NCBI GenBank assembly: GCA_037576215.1
Contig: JBANDB010000003.1
Coordinates: forward strand, 1,240,001 to 1,304,000
Length of the DNA: 64,000 bases
Direction: 5' to 3'
DNA from: Armillaria gallica
Taxonomy: Eukaryota; Basidiomycota; Agaricomycetes; Agaricales; Physalacriaceae
Below the pieces are notes generated by a model that saw only the letters and a program-made list of their open reading frames with translations, made no database searches and was not told where the DNA came from. Both the position numbers and the translations under genes were made by a program. Of the stretch, positions 56,040 through 64,000 are shown piece by piece; the first letter of the stretch is position 1; every line of letters starts with the position of its first letter.

Positions 56040-59000
56040 CAAGCACTACAGCAACTCAGTATGTCCTCATGCAGATAGGGATTGATCAATGAATGGTTAT
56101 ACTTTGCAGGATAGACCAATGTTGGAATGGTTAGGGTCTGGTGACAAATCCAGTTTCCGACAAGAGTTTTTGATGGAGTTCCTACACTGGAAAGGTTGAG
56201 GCGATGCTGTGATCCATGATTGCTATCCCCTTTGTGAGGTTGGCATGCCTAGGTTTTGATGCGATAGCTGTTCCCATAGCTAGTTAGTGTGCAAAGTGTG
56301 CTGTGTGAAGAACCATTCCAGTCTACCTCTGCACATTATTCATGTAAGCATCAGCTCTTTAGATTTGAATATCTCATTGAGTCCTACTTTAGGAATGGAA
56401 GAGCGAACATTTTGTCAAGACTTCCCTCAAGGACCTCAGACTTTGCCTGCAACTAGGCCATTTCAATGGGAGCAATTGTTTGAATCCTGATTGCATGGGA
56501 CACACCTTTGTGGTGATGGATATTGATGGCATTCACAAAGTTGATTTTCAGTACTGCACATGTGACTGTCAAGGAGACACCAACCACCATCAACAACTGT
56601 TGTGTTTCGGGTGGTGCCCTGCAACTCAGCACCAACCACAGACGTGTGCTACATTGCCAGTGCTAGAGCAGTTCCACTCACTAACATTGGTGAGCAAGAT
56701 ATCTGGTTATAATTTCTACAAGGCCTTGGGACATATGATCAATGAGTTAGGGCTGCATGTGCCAAAGGTGTATACTGACTCAGTTTGTTTACCTAATGAT
56801 GGCTCAATTGTGGGTAGACAAAATATAAGTGCTTTCTGCGCATGATGTGCCAGTTCAGGCATCTCAAATTGATATTGCACATGGGAAGGGGCCAGGAAGA
56901 AGATGTGATCTCATCTACAAAGGAAGGCCAGCTGGCAACAAGGTGCCCTGCCTGTCCCATCATGGAGATCAATCTTCCATCAAACTGGCAGACATCACCA
57001 CCCAGTCTAAGGTTTGTAGCATTTTATGTGGGCAGTTTCATTGGTGACATTTGTACTACAGGTTCCTTTATCAAGGTATCTTTGTGGTGATACCAACTTT
57101 CATCTGAAAAACCTTTTCCGCTCTACCACAGAGGTGGACCCAGGCCTTCACACCAGTCTCACTTACTTTGTAAAGTATGTGCCCTATTTGTTGCACCTTG
57201 CCAAGTATACGATGCAGAAGGATGTAAGTGAGGCAGTTTTTTGCTTGCTCCTAACTGACTCGCTGTCCTTCTAGATTTCCACTTGCAATGGCTTCAAGAC
57301 CCTTTCCCATGCTGAGACAAAGGGGGAGGTGGGTTTACAAGCCAGCAGGGTGGGTATGTGTGTATGCACAAGATATAAGAAGATATGTGCAAACAGTGTT
57401 GGTGACTTGCAGAAAGGTGAGAGGTAAGCGAGATCACTGTCATTGGTCACCCTGGGTTGATTTAATTTGCACAGATATGCCAACATAGACTATATAATGC
57501 TTTCTGGGATTCTGCCACTGAATTTGGATGATTATTTTATTTCATATGATATCACTTGCCAATGGAGTGTTAACTTCAAGACTCAGATGCAAGAGCTACC
57601 AAACCATCTATGACTGAGAGGAGGGTGTGGTCTGTCATATAGCATTCCAAAGCTGCATGCCAAGGCCCATCAACTCTCCTGTCAGTCTGAGTTTGCGATT
57701 GGTATTCAGGATGGCACGGGACAACCTGATGGTGAGAGTATAGAATGTACATGAGTGGTTGTCAATGTGTTGGCAAATTCAACTAAGGAAATAGGGCTGG
57801 GCTCAAGACATGATACTTTAGATGATCATTTCTCCTACCACAATTTCATGAAGTTCATTAGTCTTGGTATATGCCTAGTCTGTGATTGCCTGTGGTTGTA
57901 TTAAATGGGCATACAGGTTGATTACTACATCAAAGAGCTGCAGAGGCTGATAAAAAGATCCTCACCCACTAAAAATATCACAATGATTTTACTAATGCTC
58001 TCCTGAATCCTCAATTGGCTATCAAGTGGATGACATTGGTTTCTGATTGGGACAAAGATAAATCAAAACCTACCCCCTAGCTATCAGCAGCGGAATGTGA
58101 GTTTCAATAATGTTTTAAGGTTCCTGGCATAATTGAAGCGCAATATAGATATGACCAAAAAAGATCTCAAAATGAAACTTAAAGACAAGGAGCATGCTAC
58201 AAAGGAGAGTGGCGAAATACCCATCTATGATATCAGTTCGACTGCATTCTTGGGGTTGGGTATGCTGATTGAAGATTTGCAGTGAGTTTTCCTCCTGGGG
58301 CTGAGTTTGACCTGTCTCATACCAAATTATTTAGATGATATCTGTCCATGAAGTCATCGGGAGAGGGCAAGCTCACCAGCCCACAAGCAGCGGATATTCA
58401 TCAACGCTGTTTGACCCTGGAGAAGCAGATCAACCAATTTCAGAAACTGCAGGCTGTCTACATGCCTGGTGCTGCATTGCAACATAAACAAATGGTTATG
58501 GAATTGACTGTGGAGATTGAACCGGAGGATGATAAGCTTTGGTTCCCATCAGATCTGACACCCACACTTCATTCAGTGTTGTGCCATTCAGGCCTGGAGC
58601 AGAAGAAGGACTTACTGCAAGAAGCCCAGTGTTGGGATATGCTGACATCCATCTGGTTCTCAATGAGAGCTGAAGCAGCTGTCTATGATTTTCATAATGC
58701 CAATCTACAAGGTCAGGAGGCACTAGGGTGGGCAGCCGATGTTCTGGATAAATGGAAGGAGAAGTGGTTATTGGCTGTAGCAAAGTACTGGAGATCATGT
58801 AAGGCTCTGCTGGCATTGAGAGGAGCAGAACTTTGGGCTTAGAAGTTGTGTGAGCTGCACAAGAAGGATATGTCAACAATGTATGGGGCAGTGCTGGATA
58901 CACAGGAGAAGGAGGTGCAGGTGGAACCATCACTGATGTGTAAACACAAGAGACCCTGAGTTAATACCACTAGTGAGCAGCTGAGGGAGGTCTCATGGAT

Positions 59001-59407
59001 CTGGTTATTGGAGGGTAGTCTTGGGGAATGCAATGTAACGTTGAGTCTTGAAGGTATGTCAGCTGCACCAAGCTGAAAGCTGCTAAATTGACAAGAATAC
59101 AGATGTCTGTGTGCACTGGGTGAGAAGCTGAGCCCAAATGAAATGGTGGGAGGAAGAGCAAGCACTGTTATGCAAAGAGCAGTGCAGAGTGTTGGTTACA
59201 CTCAGATGGTGAGTGAAATGGTGGGCAAGCCAGAAAAGTTGGTGGGCAGGGCTGAGCCCGGATATGGAGGAGGGTGTTTGTGCTTACACTGTACAGCAGG
59301 CCGATGCTCACCATTACCTCGCTATTAACTTCTCACAGTTGTGGGAGATGGAGTATATACCACCCATAGATGACAACTACAAGTCTGATGACGACGACAT
59401 GCTTTAA
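56040..59407 (+). pseudogene. KDZ-family (Kyakuja-Dileera-Zisupton) transposase with CxC2-like cysteine cluster, decayed
   Basis: An N-terminal cysteine cluster appears as CDSCSHS, CKVCCVKNHSSLPLH (about 56240-56340). It is followed by a GIHKVDFQYCTCDC segment and QLLCFGWCPATQHQPQT (about 56525-56650), typical of CxC2-like domains. The catalytic region shows GDLQKGERY (57401-57426), SYDITCQW (about 57542-57565), IPKLHAKAHQLSCQ, and HDTLDDHF (about 57806-57829). A 164-codon open frame (58348-58842) and a tail ending YKSDDDDML (stop at 59405-59407) are the helical C-terminus. Introns, stops and frameshifts are mixed, so it cannot encode a whole protein. Family role: cut-and-paste DNA transposition in eukaryotes, greatly expanded in basidiomycetes. 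Confidence 0.85.
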
Positions 59408-60650
59408 TTTAATAGTAATAATAGAACAAAACATTCTCAATATTCCTGATTCGGAATCCAGATAGAGGCAGTTGTGACATTAGGTAAGCAATGATTATGT
59501 GTGGAACTACTTTGCACTGAAAAAAATGCCTATAGGAGTTTGAGTAGGTAGTTGCCTTTCATGGGAGGCCAACTTTTCATCAATAAGCGAAACATTTGAG
59601 CATTTGGTGGCATTGAATGGTTCTGCCAATTAGCAAAAAAAATGACATTTTCTCAAATGCTAACTAGCAGATGGAAAGGCATTCCTATGCAGCATGAGGT
59701 GCCAAATCCTGGATTTGGGGGCAGCTGTAGATGGTCTGGGATATTGGAACATGATGGAAAGCTTAGGATTCAGCCCTGTGAAGTTGAAGATCATGCTGCA
59801 GACAAAGGCCACTCATCAATAATGCATTTTTAAGCAAAAATTGTTCATATTGGGAGTGAACAGTCTTGCAGCATCTTGGCATCTATGCCAAATGATGGAG
59901 GACCCATCAGCAGATATCACTCTAGTCAGCTCCCAGTCAGATGCAGCCAGCAATAAGCTAATATCGCTATTTTGTGAGTTGTAAGTGATAGTATAGAGAT
60001 TGATAGGTATGAGTGCCCCAAATGCAATATGTATTTGGGGGGGGGGGGGTTGCATAGACTTGAGGCTTCGGGGAAGAGAGAAGTCAAGGTGAAGGAGCTA
60101 AAACATCAAAGTGATTATGTGAGGTGTTTTAGGTAAGCATTCAGCCTTCAGGAGTGAGGATGTTGGGATGCCAACATGAAGCCAATCAAGTCTGAATGTT
60201 TGGTGAAACCAGAAGGCAGGGCATCCTGAATCCAGTAACACCAAGTAAAGCTGAAGCTCACAACAAGCAGATTCGGGATGAGTCAGTGCAAATCTGGTTA
60301 ACCCAAACAAGCAAAGCTCTGATTGAAGAATTGTAACAAGTGCTTATATGTATTGAGAAATATCAAGCATATGAGGGATATCATGAGTGAGTATGAGAGT
60401 AAGGAGTAGCACAGCTGCTTGATAGTGATGACTACTAATGAGGATTGCGAGATAATATCAAAAGTGTGATCTATAAACTTTATTATGATATGTGAGCACT
60501 CAGAAAGTGAATTGGATAAGGAGCACCATGAATTGTGGACACTCAAATTGCAGAGCAAACAGTGAGACATCACAATATGTAAAAAAACTCAAGAAGTAGA
60601 TTGAAAAGAAAAATCGCTGAGAAACATGAATACTTGGAAGGTGAATTGAA
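59408..60650. other. No gene; short U2-like repeat and poly-G
   Basis: Around 59893-59950 the words GACCCATCAGCAGATATCAC and TAGTCAGCTCCCAGTCAGAT match 7845-7895. A run of 13 G lies at 60037-60049. Nothing else is recognisable. Confidence 0.5.
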
Positions 60651-60659
60651 AAAAAGGGA

Positions 60660-62140
60660 ATTCTGCAATTTGCAGACACTATATTGCATCCTGCATCGCG
60701 GTGTGCAAGAGCAACGACTCACCAACGAGGGAGCACAATTGTGAATGTTTGAAAAGGCTAAATTGAAATGAGGGGCTGCATCTCTGCAAACACCTCTATC
60801 ACGATGTACCCTGCGATATGCAGGAGTGACAATATATCACAATTGTGATTGCTCAAGAGATTTATAATAATAATTGAAGTGAGAACACTGCGATCTGCAG
60901 ACACCCGTGTTGCAGCACATCCCACAATATGCAGGGCGGCAGGATGTCACTACACATGGGAAGTGAATTGGAGCAATACATGAGGGCAGCGAGACATGAC
61001 TATACATGGATGATCTGAAGTGAATCGAAGCAAATTGAATTGAGAGCGCCACGGTCTGCAGGCACCCATATCGCAGCCCACCCACCCTGCAATATGTGAG
61101 AGCAGTGAGACATCACTATACGTGCCACGATGGTCTGAACTGAACTGAACTGGCCTGAACTGAACTGAGAGTGCCCTAATCTGCAGACACCTGTATTACG
61201 GCACACCTTGCAATATGCAAGGGCATGGGGCATGACTATATGTGGGAAGTGAATTGAAGCAATACATGAGAGCAGCTAGATGCCACTATACATGGATGAA
61301 CTGGAGTGAATTGAAGTAAATTGAGAGTGCCGCAATCTGTGGACACCTGTATTCCAGCACACCCTGAAATACACGAGAGCGGCAAGGATGGTATTACAGC
61401 ACACCGCAATGTGCGAGGGGTGCAAGGTATTGCAGTTGTAAAATCTCAAGGCAAACAGTGAATTGAAATGAGATTGCAGCACACCCCACGGCGTGTAAGA
61501 GCGTCGAGGCATCACAATTGCAAGGACTCAGAAAAAGAATAGATTTGAAGTGTGATTGTAACATCCATATTGCGGGCCACCCCGCAATATGCAAGGGCAT
61601 TGAGACGTCACAATATGTGAGTGCTCGAGAAGTGGATTGAGATTAGAGCACCGCAATTTGTATTGTGGTGTGCCCTGCGATGAACAAGGGCAGTGAGGTA
61701 TCACAATATGGCAGTGCTCGGAAGTGGAAGGAATTGAGATTGCAACATGCCCCGCAATATGCAGGAGCATGGGGGTATCACAATGGTGAAGACTCAGAAG
61801 CAAATAAAATTGACTGCTACCACAATGTGCAAATGCCTGTAGTGCAGCATGCCACACAATATGCGAGGGCAGCGAGGTATCATGATATGTGAGTGCTTGG
61901 AAGTGAATAAAATTGAGATTGCGGCACGCCCTGCAATATACAAGAGCGTGGAAGTATTGCAATGGTGAATCACCTGTATTGCAACATGCCCCGCAATATG
62001 CAAGAACAGCAAGACCGTCACTATATGTGGACAGTCTGAAATGAAGTGAAGTGAACTAGAGTGAGAGCGCCGCGATCTGCGGACGCCCGTATTGCAGCAG
62101 GCCGCACAATATGCAGGAGCGTTGGGCCGTCTAGAGATCG
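60660..62140. repeat. Degenerate satellite/minisatellite array, about 16 units
   Basis: A core CGCAATATGCRAGGGCAGYGAG followed by a GTATCACAATATGTG-type word recurs at roughly 60812, 60921, 60985, 61087, 61210, 61266, 61365, 61404, 61487, 61580, 61677, 61752, 61855, 61932, 61991 and 62104. Between cores are GAATTGAATTGAGA-type words and CTGCGGACACCCGTATTGCAG. Spacing varies from about 40 to 125 bp. The core is partly palindromic (GCAATATTGC-like across neighbouring words). No coding potential. Confidence 0.85.
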
Positions 62141-62720
62141 TCATGAGTGTCGGATGTCGGGCCTGTACCCACGGGACATCTGGCACTCGTATCCCTCACG
62201 TGACAATCCGCGGATACCCCAACACTTGTGGCACTCGAGTGTTGTGCGAGTCATGAGTATGTTGTTGCTGGTGGCGAGTATTCACCACAAGTACTTATCA
62301 TATGCAGGTTTTTATATACAAAACATAATTGATTGGGGTTTGAAAGAGTACTCTAGATTCTACCAACTATGAGTCAGATCCTCCTCTCCAGCGTCCAATT
62401 CTCCAATGTCCATGCCATGATTCAGTCGGGACCAAAGGGGACTCTGAAGGATACAGTGTATGCTGTCTCGTTGGCGGAATCCCAATCGTTGTCCCGCCTT
62501 CTCGCCCTCCTTCTTCCACCTCTTCTGAGCTTCCCTGCAGCTCGTCCTTCCAGACCTGCCTCACCCAGACACAAGCGATGGCCCACAACAGAGTACGATG
62601 TCCTTAGCTGACTGTTTTCACCGTCGTCGTCGTCGAGCCCTCTATTTCTGAGTTCTTATTCTTGGATTGGTCTACGCATGTGCATGCTAGTTTGAAAGAA
62701 ACGAAAAGAGTCCTACTCAC
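62141..62720. other. Unassigned spacer between the satellite and the exon/intron array
   Basis: Contains a short palindrome CACTCGAGTG near 62232 and an open frame of 80 codons at 62369-62611 plus (SLSRLLALLLPPLL) with no recognisable domain. CpG is frequent, as in the P450 region. Confidence 0.35.
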
Positions 62721-63900
62721 CATGCTCGTCGGATATCAATACATCGTAGCGCGTCTCCGAAATCAAAAGCTGCATGCCAACAATTAATAAAGAACGCGCT
62801 CTTTGACATAACATTGACGTACCTTGTGCCTGCGCACTCTACCTCGCTCAGAGCTTCACACCCCTTCGCTGGATGTTGATACGCTGCAGCAGCGCAAAGG
62901 GTGTGGTCCAAATACATCATTCGATGTCCATATCAAAGTCTGCAACCAAATGTTAGCCACAAAAGTAGTCACCGACAAGTTAGCTACATACCTTGTGTTC
63001 CCATGCCATGACCTCGCTTGCCGGACGTCGATACGTCGTGGTGGCACATAGGACGTCCCAGTGATGAAGGTGTTGTTCTCGAGTTAGACAGCTGAGCATA
63101 AACAATTAGTGATAAAGGCAGTCGCCGACATGGCAGCAACGTACCTTGTACCTGCGCATCCTTTACCTCACCAGGGCTCCACATCTCCTTAACACATACC
63201 ACCTCAACATGTTCTTGCTCGTCGGACGTCAATACGTCGTGATGGCGTGCAGCTCGTCATCGCATGATGTGAGGCCATCGTTCTCGAGTCAGGTATCTGT
63301 GTAAGATGATTAGTGATCAAGGCAGTCACCGACGTGCAAGCAACATACCTTGTGCCTACGTGTCTTCAAGCTCCACACTTTCTAAAGTGTTCCCATCTCC
63401 ACAATGCCACCTTCTTGCTCACCAGTTGTCGATACGTCGTGTCAGCGCAATGCTCATCGTCCAGAGAGAGAAGGCAGCGGGGAGACATATCGTTCATGTG
63501 TGATACAAGTCTTGAACGTCAATGAGTTGCCATAAGTCTACACGCGAATGATTAGCAACAAACGTAGTCCTTGACATGGTGAGTACATACTGCATCTCGC
63601 TCGCCAGACGTCGATACGTCGTGTCGGCACAAACCTCGTCATCCAGAAATGCATCGTCCATAGAGGATACAAGTCCTGAAGGTCAGTAGACGTAAGTCTG
63701 TACTAGAATGATTAGTGACAGACACAGTCCTTGACATGCTAAGTGCATACCTTGTGCTCATCCATCCTCTACCTCGCCCGAGTTCCACGCTTCACTGGTA
63801 CCATCTCGATGATGCTGTACCCTTGCTCCCCGGACGTTGATACATGGCGTCGATGCCAAATTTGTCCTCCTCAGGGGATACCATCCGTCATGTTTGCAGT
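62721..63900 (-). CDS. Tandem array of exon-like units with intron-like blocks (uncharacterised repetitive gene)
   Basis: On the minus strand, six 52-53 bp blocks start GTATGT, GTATGC or GTACGT, carry CTAAT/CTAAC/TTAAT near the 3' side, and end in AG. They alternate with exon-like pieces of 107, 189, 152, 100, 117 and 49 bp. Each piece shares a core CACGACGTATCGACGTCYGGCG, and most end in ..GCACAAG or a variant just before the donor. Frames across pieces give repeated peptides such as DDE.CADTTYRRLAS or TSDEQEHVEVV, and GEVKDAQ or SEVECAG, but no single frame runs through all units, and stops occur. It looks like a decayed gene built from repeated exon-plus-intron modules. I do not recognise the protein. 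An alternative is a non-coding subtelomeric-type repeat whose splice signals are coincidental. Confidence 0.45.
62770..62822 (-). other. Intron-like block 6
   Basis: 53 bp: GTACGTCAATG...TATTAATTGTTGGCATGCAG. The donor, an AT-rich branch region and the acceptor are all present. Confidence 0.55.
62940..62991 (-). other. Intron-like block 5
   Basis: 52 bp: GTATGTAGCTAACTTGTCGG...GGCTAACATTTGGTTGCAG. Confidence 0.6.
63092..63144 (-). other. Intron-like block 4
   Basis: 53 bp: GTACGTTGCTGCCATGTCGG...CACTAATTGTTTATGCTCAG. Confidence 0.6.
63297..63348 (-). other. Intron-like block 3
   Basis: 52 bp: GTATGTTGCTTGCACGTCGG...CACTAATCATCTTACACAG. Confidence 0.6.
63538..63590 (-). other. Intron-like block 2
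   Basis: 53 bp: GTATGTACTCACCATGTCAA...TGCTAATCATTCGCGTGTAG. Confidence 0.6.
63698..63750 (-). other. Intron-like block 1
   Basis: 53 bp: GTATGCACTTAGCATGTCAA...CACTAATCATTCTAGTACAG. Confidence 0.6.
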
Positions 63901-64000
63901 GTTGCGACTCGTTGCCTTGGCTTGTGGGATGGTGAACGAGATGATGGATGGCATGCGTGAGGAGGGAGGGAGGGTGATTGGTGATCGGTGTGTGTGGGGA

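Noticed and set aside
60660..62140. Regularly repeated palindromic words resembling a CRISPR array
   Set aside because: Repeats are degenerate, spacing varies from about 40 to 125 bp, and the genome is eukaryotic; it is a satellite.

Overview
The window looks like a repeat-rich, strongly CpG-depleted stretch of a basidiomycete (mushroom-type) genome. The reasons are a cytochrome P450 split by introns of about 50 bp with fungal splice sites, a KDZ-type transposase with a CxC2-like cysteine cluster, a chromodomain Ty3/Gypsy retrotransposon, and several uncharacterised gene families that I recognise only from Agaricomycete genomes. No bacterial-style operon, rRNA or complete tRNA gene was found.

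Layout. 1-2227: left-truncated pseudogene (called family U1 here) interrupted by a solo LTR eight codons before its stop. 5.1-8.4 kb: relics of a second uncharacterised family (U2) and a hAT-type non-autonomous element that itself carries a tRNA-derived SINE. 9.7-11.9 kb: the only well preserved host gene, a P450 with about ten introns. 12-18 kb: short dispersed repeats and LTR-like fragments. 19-31 kb: AT-rich, CpG-poor, mostly relic sequence, with one solo LTR. 31.4-42.7 kb: a minus-strand Gypsy chromovirus whose catalytic residues have been destroyed by G-to-A type changes, with two solo LTRs of other families nested in it. 43.5-49.9 kb: two LTRs of a third family in opposite orientation around a U1 pseudogene; one arm is split by another solo LTR. 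50.2-52.3 kb: family U3 relic and a solo LTR. 53.66-54.29 kb: a Tc1/mariner-type MITE. 56-59.4 kb: decayed KDZ transposase. 60.6-62.1 kb: degenerate satellite. 62.7-63.9 kb: an unusual tandem array, on the minus strand, of exon-like units separated by six 52-53 bp intron-like blocks.

Three LTR families (named A, B and C here) of about 1.5-1.7 kb account for eight insertions, all without internal regions. Target-site duplications could be read for seven of them (4 bp for A and B, 5 bp for C), usually with only C/T or G/A differences. The same transition bias explains most stop codons and lost catalytic residues in the pseudogenes, which points to repeat-directed or methylation-driven C-to-T decay. 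The relationships between insertions give a readable order of events.

The best candidates for something undescribed are the tandem exon/intron array at the right end, the self-priming signal of the Gypsy element, the inverted LTR pair with tandem tRNA T-arm-like motifs around a U1 gene, and the SINE-in-hAT nest with its empty paralogous site. All assignments come from reading the sequence; no database search was run.
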